Of a stretch of DNA of 64,000 nucleotides, positions 40,654 to 50,678 are shown in pieces. Every line of letters begins with the position of its first letter. The stretch's first letter is position 1. Origin of the DNA: Alphaproteobacteria bacterium (GTDB taxonomy: Bacteria; Pseudomonadota; Alphaproteobacteria; Micropepsales; Micropepsaceae); assembly GCA_947475445.1 (NCBI GenBank), contig CANJLC010000008.1, positions 16,064-80,063 on the forward strand, read 5' to 3'. The notes under the pieces are model-generated. The model searched no databases, was not told the origin of the DNA, and saw nothing but the letters and a program-made list of their open reading frames with translations. Position numbers and translations under genes: made by a program.

Positions 40654-40908
40654 GTGAGCCGGCTTGACCTGGCGGCTGAACGTCTGGCCGCCGCCCTTGA
40701 ACACCTTGAAAAAGCTGCCGATTCGGCCGCTGCGCGCGCGCCTTTGGCGTCCGTGGACAGCGGCCTGGAAAGCGAAAGACAGGCCCTCTTGGCGCGTATT
40801 GCCGCGCTGGAGGAAGAGCTGGCCTCCCTTTCGGGCATAACGGAAGAAGTCGAAAGCCGGCTGGACGGGGCGATCGGTGAAATCCGTGCTGCCCTGGCAA
40901 GGAGCTGA
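40654..40908 (+). CDS. Small coiled-coil protein (DUF4164-like), GTG start
   Basis: LAAERLAAALEHLEKAAD...LLARIAALEEELASLSGITEEVESRLDGAIGEIRAAL; immediately before zapA. Confidence 0.7.
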   Translation: MSRLDLAAERLAAALEHLEKAADSAAARAPLASVDSGLESERQALLARIAALEEELASLSGITEEVESRLDGAIGEIRAALARS

Positions 40909-40909
40909 T

Positions 40910-41269
40910 ATGCCTCTGGTCAACGTCATGGTGAATGGCCGCGCCTACACCATCGCCTGCGATGACGGCGAGGAAGATCATTTGCGCGAACTGGCCGCCA
41001 CGGTGGATGCCAAGGCCCGCGAAGTCCTCAGTTCGGTGGGCCAGGTGGGCGACACGCGGTTGCTTTTGATGGCGGCGCTGCTGATGGCCGATGAACACCA
41101 CTCCGCCTTGTCCCGCCTTGACGCATCCGCCCAGGCCGCCGGCGATATCGATAGCGTGCGCAGCGGGCTGGAAAGCCGCATCCTGGCGGCGGAAAGTTCC
41201 GCTGCCGACGCCCTGGAACAGGCCGCCGCACGGGTGGAAGCCATTGCCGCGCGGCTGGTGGACGCTTAG
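40910..41269 (+). CDS. zapA: Cell division protein ZapA
   Basis: LVNVMVNGRAYTIACDDGEEDHLRELAATVDAKAREV...QVGDTRLLLMAALLMADEHH. Confidence 0.93.
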   Translation: MPLVNVMVNGRAYTIACDDGEEDHLRELAATVDAKAREVLSSVGQVGDTRLLLMAALLMADEHHSALSRLDASAQAAGDIDSVRSGLESRILAAESSAADALEQAAARVEAIAARLVDA

Positions 41270-41275
41270 ATTAAG

Positions 41276-41441
41276 GACGGACGGATACTGCCTCGCGTCG
41301 TCAGGTAGCGATGCCCAGGGGCCTTAATGTACTCATCGGGAGTTGTCCCTGACTGGAACCGTGGTTCCGGATACACGACGCCCACCTGCAACTGCAGGCC
41401 CATGAGATCCAAACCAACGCCGAATGCGGTTCCGTCCACCT
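41276..41441 (+). ncRNA. ssrS: 6S RNA (candidate; ends approximate)
   Basis: Non-coding gap between zapA and the 5-FCL gene, the usual 6S locus; 5' GGACGG pairs with 3' CCGTCC; internal hairpins GGAACCgtGGTTCC and CCTGCAacTGCAGG. Confidence 0.75.
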
Positions 41442-41465
41442 CTTTCCGGCGCGCGAAGCGCGGGA

Positions 41466-41520
41466 GCATGCCTGACAGGCATGCGACAGGGATAAGGTGC
41501 TGCGAGCTTGAGCGGGCAGC
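41466..41520 (+). repeat. Palindrome GCATGCCTGaCAGGCATGC followed by GCTGCGAGCTTGAGCGGGCAGC, similar to 12846-12901
   Basis: Same two-hairpin layout and near-identical TGCGAGCTTGrGCGrGCAGC block as upstream of ffh. Confidence 0.6.
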
Positions 41521-41544
41521 CCTGCCCGGAGCACACTTCAGCCC

Positions 41545-42099
41545 ATGAATTCCAAATCCGAACTCCGCAAGATTGCACGCCAGAACCGCACGAAATTGGC
41601 GCACACCAATATCGCAGCCGCGCTAGCCCTCCATGCCGGAACGCTGGGGCTGGCGCCCGGCGACATAGTCGGCGCCTACCATGCCCTGCCGGCCGAAGCC
41701 GATCCCGCCCTGCTGCTGCGCGCGCTGGTGAAACAGGGTTGCCACATCGCCTTTCCCCGCATCGCGGGAAAAGACCGGCCGCTGGAATTTCACGGCGTCC
41801 CGGATGGCGAAGTGCTGCGCCCCGGCGCCTATGGCATCCATGAGCCGCAGGCCCATTGGCCCTGCGTGCTGCCGAAAATCCTGCTGGTGCCGCTCCTGGC
41901 CTTTGACAAGCGGGGCCAGCGCCTGGGCTATGGCGGCGGCTTCTATGACCGCACGCTGTCGGGCCTGAAGACCGCGTCAAACATCCGCGCTATCGGCATC
42001 GGCTATGCCGGGCAGGAAGTTGCCTCGCTTCCGGCAGAGCCGCATGATATGGCGCTGGACGGCGTCCTCACCGAACAGGGCTTGCGGGAATTTTCATGA
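41545..42099 (+). CDS. ygfA: 5-formyltetrahydrofolate cyclo-ligase
   Basis: SELRKIARQNR..., LLVPLLAFDKRGQRLGYGGGFYDRTL. Confidence 0.93.
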   Translation: MNSKSELRKIARQNRTKLAHTNIAAALALHAGTLGLAPGDIVGAYHALPAEADPALLLRALVKQGCHIAFPRIAGKDRPLEFHGVPDGEVLRPGAYGIHEPQAHWPCVLPKILLVPLLAFDKRGQRLGYGGGFYDRTLSGLKTASNIRAIGIGYAGQEVASLPAEPHDMALDGVLTEQGLREFS

Positions 42100-42908
42100 A
42101 TATTCTTTTTCTGGGCGACGTGATCGGCAAGCCGGGCCGCGACGCGGTGGCTGAGCATCTGCCCGCCATGAAAAAGGCCATGCAGCCCGACCTCATCATC
42201 GCCAATGGCGAAAATGCGGCGGGCGGCTTCGGCCTTACCCGCGCCATTGCCGAGGAATATTTCGGCATGGGCATCGACGTGATCTCCACCGGCAATCACT
42301 GGGCCGACCAGAAGGAAATCCTTACCTATATCGACAATGAGGACCGCATCCTGCGGCCCGCCAATTACCCGCCGGGCACGCCGGGGCGCGGCGCCAATCT
42401 CTACAAGACCGCTGCCGGCCAAAGCGTGCTGGTGATCAATGTGATGGGCCGCGTCTTCATGGATGCGCTGGGCGATCCCTTCGCGGCCGTGGATGCCGAG
42501 CTGAACGCCTGTCCGCTGGGCGAAGCCGCCGACGCCATCATCGTGGACATCCATGCCGAGGCCACGTCCGAGAAAATGGCGATGGGCCACTTCTGCGATG
42601 GCCGCGCCAGCCTGGTGGTCGGCACGCACCAGCATGTCCCCACCGGCGACGCCCAGGTTTTCCCCGGCGGCACCGCCTACCAGACCGATGCCGGGGCCTG
42701 CGCCGATTATGATTCCGTGATCGGCATGGACAAGGCCGAGCCGCTGCAGCGTTTCACGCGCAAGATTTCCAGCCAGCGTTTTGCCCCCGCCACCGGCCCC
42801 GCCACGGTCTGCGGCGTGTTCGTGCAGACCGGTCCGAAAGGCCTGGCCACCCGCATTGAAGCCGTGCGTATCGGCGGGCGGCTGAAGCAGGCGCTGCCGC
42901 AATTGTGA
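42096..42908 (+). CDS. TIGR00282/YmdB family metallophosphoesterase
   Basis: MNILFLGDVIGKPGRDAVAEHLPAMKKAMQPDLIIANGENAAGGFGLT, VISTGNHWADQKEI, GTHQHVPTGDAQVFPGGTAYQTDAG. Confidence 0.93.
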   Translation: MNILFLGDVIGKPGRDAVAEHLPAMKKAMQPDLIIANGENAAGGFGLTRAIAEEYFGMGIDVISTGNHWADQKEILTYIDNEDRILRPANYPPGTPGRGANLYKTAAGQSVLVINVMGRVFMDALGDPFAAVDAELNACPLGEAADAIIVDIHAEATSEKMAMGHFCDGRASLVVGTHQHVPTGDAQVFPGGTAYQTDAGACADYDSVIGMDKAEPLQRFTRKISSQRFAPATGPATVCGVFVQTGPKGLATRIEAVRIGGRLKQALPQL

Positions 42909-44314
42909 GCCCACAAAGCCTCCAGCGCGGCGCTTACGCCCTTGTGGTCCTGCTGGGGCTGGCGGTGCTGCTCTGCGCGGGGATCGAGCTTTTCACCCTC
43001 ACCGCGCCCATTCTCAAGAACTACAATGAAGGCTGGAACGCCACTCACGCCCAGGCGGCGATGACGGCGCCGGCCTCGCTTTATCCGGGGGCGCAGTCCT
43101 TCCTCACCAACAATTACCCGCCGCTGTCTTTCTTGGTGGTGGGATGGACGGCAAGCCTCACCGGCCTGGACGCCATCCTGGCCGGACGCCTGGTTTCCTT
43201 CCTCGCACTGGTCGGCACCGGGGTTTGCCTCAGCCTTGCCGCGCGCGCCTTTGGCTGCCGCTGGCGTTACGCGGTTATCGCCGCCTTGCTGTTCTGGGCC
43301 GCGCCCTGGGTGATCGTGCGCTTTGCCGCGATGAACGATCCACAGCTCTTGGGCAATTTCCTGGACGCCATCGGCCTTGCGGTCATCGCACGCAATCCGC
43401 GCAGCATGCGCCATATCGCGCTGTCCGCCCTGTTCCTCACTTTGGCGGAATTCGTCAAGCCGATTTACGTCACCCTGCCACTGGCGCTGCTGGCCTGGCT
43501 GTTTGTGACGCAGCGGCGCAGCGCCTGGGCGCTGGCCGGCTTTGGCCTGCTCTTCGCCGCGATCGGCTACGCGCTCACCTTTTTCATCTTGCACGTCGAA
43601 CTGCTGGGCCAGCTGTTTTCGCCGCGCGTCTTTCTCTGGTCCAAGATCACCGGCCAGCCCGGCCAATGGCTGCTGGTCGAGGCGCTGCCTTTGCTCGCAA
43701 GCCTGGCGCTGCTGCGCCGGCGCGGCGATGTGGCGGCCTTGTTTGCCGGTCTCTATGCGGCGCTGGCCTTTGTCCTGGCCCTGTTTTTCTCGGGCGGCGA
43801 CGGCGTGTCCGCCAGCCAGATGATGGAGCCGGCGATGGCGGTCGCACTTGGCGCGGCGCTCTGGCTGCACAAGAACGAAAACCGCCGCTGGAGTTTCGCG
43901 GGCCTGGGCTTTGTCGCCGCGCTGCAGGCCGTGATGCTGGTCCTCAGTTTCCTGGGGCTGTGGGCGGCGCGGCCCTCCTTGCAGGAATTGATGGGCAGCC
44001 GCTACGCCACCCGTTTCGATGTCGCCCTGATCGCCAGGCATAAAGAGCCTGTGCTGTGCGAGACCATGGCGCTTTGCTACTGGGCCGGCAAAACACCGCA
44101 GATGGATGCGTTCGGCTTCACCCAGGCGCTGAAATCCGGCAAGCGCAGTCCCGATGATTTCGTCCGCCTGCTGGATGCCAAGGCCTATTCCATGATCCAG
44201 CTCCAGCCGCGCTCCCAATTCGCCCTGCCGTCGCCGCTGTGGAACGCCATCATCCGCAGCTATTACCTGGAACATCAGGACAAGAACGGCTTCTTCCTGA
44301 TCCCGCGGGATTAG
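42905..44314 (+). CDS. Polytopic membrane protein, glycosyltransferase-39/DUF2029-like
   Basis: Many TM helices; N-terminal periplasmic-loop type YNEGWNATHAQAAM...NNYPPLSFLVVGW. Confidence 0.65.
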   Translation: MSPQSLQRGAYALVVLLGLAVLLCAGIELFTLTAPILKNYNEGWNATHAQAAMTAPASLYPGAQSFLTNNYPPLSFLVVGWTASLTGLDAILAGRLVSFLALVGTGVCLSLAARAFGCRWRYAVIAALLFWAAPWVIVRFAAMNDPQLLGNFLDAIGLAVIARNPRSMRHIALSALFLTLAEFVKPIYVTLPLALLAWLFVTQRRSAWALAGFGLLFAAIGYALTFFILHVELLGQLFSPRVFLWSKITGQPGQWLLVEALPLLASLALLRRRGDVAALFAGLYAALAFVLALFFSGGDGVSASQMMEPAMAVALGAALWLHKNENRRWSFAGLGFVAALQAVMLVLSFLGLWAARPSLQELMGSRYATRFDVALIARHKEPVLCETMALCYWAGKTPQMDAFGFTQALKSGKRSPDDFVRLLDAKAYSMIQLQPRSQFALPSPLWNAIIRSYYLEHQDKNGFFLIPRD

Positions 44315-44369
44315 GGCCGGGCCGGTCCGCTGCTTTTTTCTGCGCATTGTCGCGCGCGGCGGTTCGATA

Positions 44370-45002
44370 TTACTTCTTCCCGGAATTGTCAGAATAGACC
44401 GGCTGGTTCTCGTATTGCTTTTGGAAAGTGAACCCATTCGCGATGTTCGCGATGATGCACGCACCGGTATTGATCAGATTGACTGCTTTGGGGTTTCCGC
44501 ACGGCAGCAACAGCGGCGCCTTCTTGCGTGCGAGTTCGAGTTCCCATTGCTTTGCGCCCGCCACCCTGTTGCTGTGATCGCCATAATCCACAGCGCTGGG
44601 GTCATAGCTGGGAAGTGCGCTGAGTTTTCGGCACCGTGACCGTTGTGCCTCATCAAGGGTTGTAAAATTCTCTGGAGCGCAGCCATTCAAGGCTTGCCCG
44701 AACCCCTGCAGTGATGGCAGTGGCACGGCGGGCGCTGCCGCCAGAGGCGGCACCAGGCGGGCCGGCGGCTCGATCTTGGGCGTGACGGTGATGGCGCCGG
44801 GCAGGCTGAGTGTGCGGCCGGGCAGAGGTTGGACCTTCTGCAATTGGGGCAGCAGCCAGGTCAGCTCATGCTGCAATGCTGGCCGGGCCGGGAAATGTGG
44901 CATGGCGGCGATGAGGGCTAGAAAAAAACCGCCCTGTAGGAGGATCGCGCCGAAAACGCCGGCCAGGCGGCTGGAGCGGGCAGGACGATGGCTCGGACGC
45001 AT
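44370..45002 (-). CDS. Hypothetical single-TM, Pro-rich protein, probably cotranscribed with the upstream padR
   Basis: One N-terminal TM (LAGVFGAILLQGGFFLALIAAM), four Cys in the C-terminal half; starts 40 bp after padR. Confidence 0.65.
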   Translation of the reverse strand: MRPSHRPARSSRLAGVFGAILLQGGFFLALIAAMPHFPARPALQHELTWLLPQLQKVQPLPGRTLSLPGAITVTPKIEPPARLVPPLAAAPAVPLPSLQGFGQALNGCAPENFTTLDEAQRSRCRKLSALPSYDPSAVDYGDHSNRVAGAKQWELELARKKAPLLLPCGNPKAVNLINTGACIIANIANGFTFQKQYENQPVYSDNSGKK

Positions 45003-45041
45003 ACGCGCTCCGTGTAAGACCAGTCCCCGCTGGCGGGAACC

Positions 45042-45380
45042 TTAGCCGGGCCGTAGCACTTGGCCAACGGCCCGGTTCACGCGGCTCCATTCGTCGGTCA
45101 GGTCGAACAGCCGCCGCACGCCCTTGGAAGTGAGGGTGTAATAGATGCGCCTCCGCCCGCCCGCCTCCTGGGGCCTGGCCCGCAGCGCCCCGCCCTTTTC
45201 CAGCGCGTGAAGCAGGGGATAGATCAGCCCCTCGCCGGAGGTGATGACATCACCCGTCTGTTGCCGGATCGCCTGGACGATCTCATAGCCATACATCTCC
45301 TGGTCCTGCAGCAGGCGCAGGATCAAAAGCTCCGGCACACCCGCCAAAAACCCGCCATTTCCGCGCTTTTCGTCTGCCAA
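45042..45380 (-). CDS. PadR family transcriptional regulator
   Basis: ELLILRLLQDQEMYGYEIVQAIRQQTGDVITSGEGLIYPLLHALEKGGALRARPQEAGGRRRIYYTLTSKG. Confidence 0.95.
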   Translation of the reverse strand: MADEKRGNGGFLAGVPELLILRLLQDQEMYGYEIVQAIRQQTGDVITSGEGLIYPLLHALEKGGALRARPQEAGGRRRIYYTLTSKGVRRLFDLTDEWSRVNRAVGQVLRPG

Positions 45381-45387
45381 GACTTTA

Positions 45388-45442
45388 ATACCTCGAATAT
45401 ATAGGTATATGCGATTTCCACATACCTATCATTTCGAGGTAT
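45388..45442. promoter_or_regulatory. Two copies of ATACCT-N9-AGGTAT, candidate PadR operators
   Basis: ATACCTcgaatatatAGGTAT (45388-45408) and ATACCTatcatttcgAGGTAT (45422-45442), just upstream of the padR start codon. Confidence 0.7.
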
Positions 45443-45538
45443 TGTCCGTAAAGAGCGCCAACCCGGTCCATCCCACTGGGGCGCTTGAAGGGGATTTGGG
45501 GTCCGGCTATGCCGTGCGGCCCAGCAAGAGAGTCCCCC

Positions 45539-46285
45539 ATGGCCGGCCATAGCCAGTTCAAGAACATCATGTTCCGCAAGGGCAAGCAGGACAAAGAGCG
45601 CTCCAAGCTCTTCGCCAAGCTTTCCCGCGAAATCACCGTGGCCGCCAAGGCGGGCCTGCCAGACCCCAACCACAATCCGCGCCTGCGCACGGCCATCCTC
45701 GCCGCCAAGCAGGAATCCATGCCCAAGGACAATATCCAGCGCGCCATCACCAAGGCGACGGGCGGCGATGCCGAGAATTACGACGAGATCCGTTATGAGG
45801 GCCGCGGCCCCGGCGGCGTCGCCCTGATCGTCGAGACCATGACCGACAACCGCAACCGCACCAGCGCCGATGTCCGCGCCGCTTTCTCCAAATATGGCGG
45901 CGCCATGGGCGAAACCGGCTCGGTCAGCTTCATGTTCGACCATGTCGGCGTCATCACCTATCCGCTCGCCAGGGGCAGCGAAGACGCCATGCTGGAAGCC
46001 GCCCTGGAAGCCGGCGCCGACGAATGCGTTTCCAGCGCCGAAGGCCATGAGTTCCTCACCAGCATCGAAAGCTTCAATGCCGTGCGTGACGCGCTGGAAG
46101 CCAAGCTGGGCGCGCCCCAGTCCGCCGCCATCACCTGGCGCCCCCAGAACAATGTCGTGGTGCCGGACGAAGCGGGCGAAACCCTGATCAAGCTGATCGA
46201 AGTCCTGGACGACCATGACGACGTCCAGAACATCTATGGCAATTACGAACTATCGGATGCCTTGATCGCCAAGCTGGCGGACTAG
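45539..46285 (+). CDS. yebC: YebC/PmpR family transcriptional/translational regulator
   Basis: [57 protein letters not shown]. Confidence 0.97.
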   Translation: MAGHSQFKNIMFRKGKQDKERSKLFAKLSREITVAAKAGLPDPNHNPRLRTAILAAKQESMPKDNIQRAITKATGGDAENYDEIRYEGRGPGGVALIVETMTDNRNRTSADVRAAFSKYGGAMGETGSVSFMFDHVGVITYPLARGSEDAMLEAALEAGADECVSSAEGHEFLTSIESFNAVRDALEAKLGAPQSAAITWRPQNNVVVPDEAGETLIKLIEVLDDHDDVQNIYGNYELSDALIAKLAD

Positions 46286-46308
46286 CCCACAGTCCCTATA
46301 GTCGGGAC

Positions 46309-47919
46309 ATGGAATCCCCTCTCGTCGCTATTATCGTCTTAGGGCTAGGCTTGGCCTTTGTGCTGGGCACCCTGGCGCACCGCCTGAAACTGCCGCCGCT
46401 GGTGGGCTACCTGCTGGCCGGCGTGGCGGTGGGGCCTTTCACCCCCGGCCTGGTGGTGGACACCCATCTTACACTTCAGCTGGCCGATATCGGCGTGGTG
46501 CTGCTGATGTTCGGCGTCGGCCTGCATTTCGCGCCCCGCGACCTTCTCAAGGTCAAAAGTATCGTGCTGCCCGGCGCCATCATCCAGATGGCGCTGATCG
46601 CCCTGCTCGGCCTGGGCGCCAGCAAGTTCTTTCATTGGCCGCTGGCCCAGGGGCTGGTGTTCGGCCTTTGCCTTTCCGTCGCCTCCACTGTCGTGGTGCT
46701 GCGCGCCCTGCAGGACCGCCGCCTCACCGAAACCGGCCGTGGCCGCATCGCCATCGGCTGGCTGGTGGTTCAGGACCTGATGACCGTGCTGGTGCTGGTC
46801 CTGCTGCCGGCCCTGGCCGATACGCTCAAGGGCGGCGCCATCGACATTCCCGTGATCGCCCGCGCCCTGGCCATCACCTTTGGCAAGCTGGGCCTGTTTG
46901 CCGTGCTGCTGTTTTTTATCGGCGCCAAGCTGATCCCCCTGGTGCTGCACTACATCGCCCATACCGGCTCCAGAGAACTCTTCCGCCTCGCCGTGCTGTC
47001 GGTGGCGCTGGGGGTGGCCTTCGCGGCGGCGTATTTCTTCGGCGTCTCCATCGCGCTGGGCGCGTTCTTCGCCGGCATGATCCTGTCGGGCTCGCCGCTC
47101 AGCCAGCGCGCCGCGGAAGAATCCCTGCCGCTGCGCGATGCTTTCGCCGTGCTGTTCTTTGTCTCGGTGGGCATGCTGTTTGATCCGGGCATCATTGTGC
47201 GCCAGCCCGTGGCGCTGGCGCTGACCTTCGGCATCGTCCTGGCCGGCGGCGCCGCCGCCTACCTGCTGCTGCGCCTGTTCGGGGTGAAAGGGGCCAGCGC
47301 GCTGACCATCGCGGTTTCCCTGACCCAGATCGGCGAATTCTCCTTCATCCTGGCCGATCTCGGCATCGGCCTTGGCGTCCTGCAGGAAGAGGCGCGCGAT
47401 TTGATCCTGGGCACCGGCATCCTCTCCATCCTGCTCAATCCGCTGCTCTTCGCCATCGCCGGCAAGCGCGAAGCCTCAACGACCGCGCCGCCGGAACCCG
47501 ATCTGCCCAGGCCCGCGCCCGAGCCCACCACGCTTTCTGGTCACGCCGTTCTGGTGGGCTATGGCCGCGTCGGACGGCTGATCGCCGATGGCCTGAAGGG
47601 CACGCTGCCGCTGCTGGTGATCGAGGAAGGCGCGGTGGGTGAAGAGGGCCTCGAACATATCCGCGGCAATGCCGTGCGCAACGATGTGCTGAAAGCCGCC
47701 AACCTGCCGGGCGCAACATTTCTCTTTGTCGCCATTCCCGAAGCCTTTGAAGCCGGCCAGATCGTGGAAAAGGCGCGCCGCGCCAATCCCGGATTGCGCA
47801 TCGTGGCGCGGGCCCATTTCGACGCCGAGGTGCAGCATCTTCTCACCCATGGCGCCGACAAGGTGGTGATGGGTGAGCGCGAAATTGCCCTTGCCATGCT
47901 GGATTTCGCCAGGAGCTAG
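46309..47919 (+). CDS. CPA2 cation:proton antiporter with TrkA-N domain (KefB/YbaL-like)
   Basis: LPPLVGYLLAGVAVGPFTPG, multiple TM, C-term GHAVLVGYGRVGRLIADGL Rossmann motif. Confidence 0.92.
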   Translation: MESPLVAIIVLGLGLAFVLGTLAHRLKLPPLVGYLLAGVAVGPFTPGLVVDTHLTLQLADIGVVLLMFGVGLHFAPRDLLKVKSIVLPGAIIQMALIALLGLGASKFFHWPLAQGLVFGLCLSVASTVVVLRALQDRRLTETGRGRIAIGWLVVQDLMTVLVLVLLPALADTLKGGAIDIPVIARALAITFGKLGLFAVLLFFIGAKLIPLVLHYIAHTGSRELFRLAVLSVALGVAFAAAYFFGVSIALGAFFAGMILSGSPLSQRAAEESLPLRDAFAVLFFVSVGMLFDPGIIVRQPVALALTFGIVLAGGAAAYLLLRLFGVKGASALTIAVSLTQIGEFSFILADLGIGLGVLQEEARDLILGTGILSILLNPLLFAIAGKREASTTAPPEPDLPRPAPEPTTLSGHAVLVGYGRVGRLIADGLKGTLPLLVIEEGAVGEEGLEHIRGNAVRNDVLKAANLPGATFLFVAIPEAFEAGQIVEKARRANPGLRIVARAHFDAEVQHLLTHGADKVVMGEREIALAMLDFARS

Positions 47920-48003
47920 CCTTTGACGGGCGGCCGCAAAAATCCTCGCGCGCCGGCCATGTAAGGCTAGGCTTACCCCGAACATAACGGGTACAAAGGG
48001 CAA

Positions 48004-48510
48004 ATGCCCGGCGCGATTCGCATTCTTGGCCTAGATCCCGGTCTCGCCCGCATGGGCTGGGGCATCGTCACGCTGGACGGCACCCGGCTTGGCCATGTTG
48101 CCCATGGCGTCATCGCCACCCGCACCGCGCTCGGACTTGGCGCGCGCCTGATGGCGCTGCACAGCGAACTCACCAGTGTGATCGCCACCCATCGTCCCGT
48201 CGCCATCGCCGTCGAACTGGCTTTCGTCGCCAAGGATCCTTCCGCCGCGCTCAAGATCGGCCATGCCCGCGCCGTGGCCCTGCTGGCCGCCGCCCAGGCC
48301 GGGCTCGACATCGCCGAATATTCGCCCAACCACATCAAGAAAGCCGTGGTGGGGGCAGGGCATGCCGGCAAGGACCAGGTGCAATTCATGGTCAAGCGCC
48401 TGCTGCCCACCTGCGGCGTGACCCAGGCCGACGCGGCCGACGCGCTGGCCGCCGCCATCACCCATGCCCATCTTTCCGGCACGCGTGCGCGACAGGTGAT
48501 TGCATCATGA
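48004..48510 (+). CDS. ruvC: Crossover junction endodeoxyribonuclease RuvC
   Basis: RILGLDPGLARMGWGIV, VAIELAFVAKDPSAALKIGHARAV-like, ADAADALAAAITHAH. Confidence 0.96.
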   Translation: MPGAIRILGLDPGLARMGWGIVTLDGTRLGHVAHGVIATRTALGLGARLMALHSELTSVIATHRPVAIAVELAFVAKDPSAALKIGHARAVALLAAAQAGLDIAEYSPNHIKKAVVGAGHAGKDQVQFMVKRLLPTCGVTQADAADALAAAITHAHLSGTRARQVIAS

Positions 48511-49109
48511 TCGGAAAACTTTCCGGCATCGTGGATTCGATCACTGACGACAGCGTGATCCTGGACGTGGGCGGCGTCGGTTACCTGGTGCAATGCCCGT
48601 CCTCCACCGTGTCGCGTCTTTCGCCCGGCGCCGCCACCTCGCTGATGATCGAAATGAAAGTCAGCGATGACGCCATCCGCCTTTATGGCTTTGCCTCCGC
48701 CGAGGAGCGCGAATGGTTTCGCCTGCTGCAGACGGTCCAGAATGTCGGCAGCAAGGTGGCGCTCTCGGTTCTCTCCACCCTCAGCCCCCGCGACCTGCAG
48801 CGCGCCCTGGCTTTGTCCGACAAGGCCATGATCGGCCGCGCCCCCGGCGTCGGCCCCAAGCTGGCGCTGCGCATCGCCACCGAACTGAAGGACAAGGTGC
48901 CTTCGATGATGATGCAGGGCGATGGCGAGACCTATGCGCCCGTCACCGCGCCGCGCGGTCCCGCCGCCGACGCGGTGATGGCGCTGGTCAAGCTGGGCTA
49001 TTCCGAGGGCCAGGCCGCCGAAGCGGTGGCCCGCGCCGCCAACGACCTTGGCGACTCGGCTGAAACCGGCACGCTGCTGCGCGAAGCGCTGCGAGGCATG
49101 GCACGATAA
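48507..49109 (+). CDS. ruvA: Holliday junction branch migration protein RuvA
   Basis: [55 protein letters not shown]. Confidence 0.96.
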   Translation: MIGKLSGIVDSITDDSVILDVGGVGYLVQCPSSTVSRLSPGAATSLMIEMKVSDDAIRLYGFASAEEREWFRLLQTVQNVGSKVALSVLSTLSPRDLQRALALSDKAMIGRAPGVGPKLALRIATELKDKVPSMMMQGDGETYAPVTAPRGPAADAVMALVKLGYSEGQAAEAVARAANDLGDSAETGTLLREALRGMAR

Positions 49110-50146
49110 TGACAAAGGCAGAACGCCTCGTGACCCCCGAACGCAGCGAAGATGACGCGCTGGAAACAAGCTTGCGACCCAAGACGCTGGCCGATTTTGT
49201 CGGCCAGCAACAGGCCCGCGAAAACCTCAAGGTTTTTATCGACGCCGCCAAGGCGCGCGGCGAGGCGCTGGATCACGTGATGTTTTCCGGCCCGCCCGGC
49301 CTGGGCAAGACCACCCTGGCGCAGATCGTGGCGCGCGAGATGGGCGTGAATTTCCGCTCGACTTCGGGGCCTGTTCTGGCCAAGGCCGGTGATCTTGCCG
49401 CCATCCTCACCAACCTGGAACCGCGCGATGTGCTGTTCATTGACGAAATCCACCGCCTCTCGCCTGCGGTGGAGGAAATCCTTTATCCCGCGATGGAGGA
49501 TTTCGAACTCGATCTGGTGATCGGCGAGGGGCCTTCCGCCCGCTCCGTGAAAATCCAGCTGGCGCCCTTCACGCTGGTGGGCGCCACCACCCGCGCCGGC
49601 CTGATCACCACGCCGCTGCGCGACCGTTTCGGCATTCCGGTGCGGCTGAATTTCTACACCACCGGCGAGCTTTGCCAGATCGTCGAACGCGGCGCCCGCG
49701 TGCTGGGCTTCGACCTGACGCCGGACGGGGCGCGCGAAATCGCCGGCAGGGCGCGCGGCACGCCGCGCATCGCCGGGCGGCTGCTCAAGCGCGTGCGCGA
49801 TTTCGCCAGCGCCGCCAGGGACAAGAGTGTGAATGCCAGTATTGCCGATGCCGCGCTGACGCGCCTGGAAGTGGATGCGCGCGGCCTCGACGCCTTTGAC
49901 CGGCGCTATCTCGCCCTGATCGCGCAGAATTTCTCCGGCGGCCCGGTGGGGATCGAGACCATCGCCGCCGCGCTGGGCGAAGCGCGCGACGCCATCGAGG
50001 AAATTGTCGAGCCATATTTGATGCAGCAGGGCTTTGTTCAGCGCACCCCGCGCGGCCGCGTGCTGGCGTCTGCCGCTTACGGCCATCTGGGTCTCAATCC
50101 GCCGCCGGGTTTGCAGACCGGCCTTTTTGCGGATGATGCCGAATGA
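49109..50146 (+). CDS. ruvB: Holliday junction branch migration helicase RuvB
   Basis: [70 protein letters not shown]. Confidence 0.98.
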   Translation: MTKAERLVTPERSEDDALETSLRPKTLADFVGQQQARENLKVFIDAAKARGEALDHVMFSGPPGLGKTTLAQIVAREMGVNFRSTSGPVLAKAGDLAAILTNLEPRDVLFIDEIHRLSPAVEEILYPAMEDFELDLVIGEGPSARSVKIQLAPFTLVGATTRAGLITTPLRDRFGIPVRLNFYTTGELCQIVERGARVLGFDLTPDGAREIAGRARGTPRIAGRLLKRVRDFASAARDKSVNASIADAALTRLEVDARGLDAFDRRYLALIAQNFSGGPVGIETIAAALGEARDAIEEIVEPYLMQQGFVQRTPRGRVLASAAYGHLGLNPPPGLQTGLFADDAE

Positions 50147-50595
50147 GCAAACTCAAAGGGCTCGGCCATTTCCACGGCAAGACCCACATCCTGCCCCTGC
50201 AGGTCTATTACGAGGATACCGACCTGTCCGGCGTGGTCTATCACGCCAATTATTTGCGCTATATGGAGCGCGGCCGCACCGAATTCTTTCGCCTGGCGGG
50301 CATATCCAAAATGTCGGGGCTTGAGGATGACGAACCCACCGCCTGGGCTATCCGCAATGTCGAAATCCGCTTCGAGCGCCCGGCGCGGGTGGACGACCAG
50401 CTGGAAGTCCACACCAGGCTCACCGGCATCAGCGGCGCGCGGCTGACCGCGGACCAGCGCATTTATGCGGGCGGCATTTTGCTCACCGACGGGCGGATCG
50501 AAGCCTGCGTGATCACGTTAACGGGCAAGGCCCGCCGCATTCCCCAAACGGTACGCGATTTGCTCACGCCTTATATTGACGAAACAAGGACTTGA
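50143..50595 (+). CDS. ybgC: Tol-Pal system-associated acyl-CoA thioesterase YbgC
   Basis: [37 protein letters not shown], directly upstream of tolQ. Confidence 0.94.
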   Translation: MSKLKGLGHFHGKTHILPLQVYYEDTDLSGVVYHANYLRYMERGRTEFFRLAGISKMSGLEDDEPTAWAIRNVEIRFERPARVDDQLEVHTRLTGISGARLTADQRIYAGGILLTDGRIEACVITLTGKARRIPQTVRDLLTPYIDETRT

Positions 50596-50678
50596 CGGGG
50601 CAGGCCCCAAATCGGTCAAGATTGAATATTAGCTTCGCGCGCCCAAGCCAAAAACCGGCGCCCAACAAGGTTCATTGC

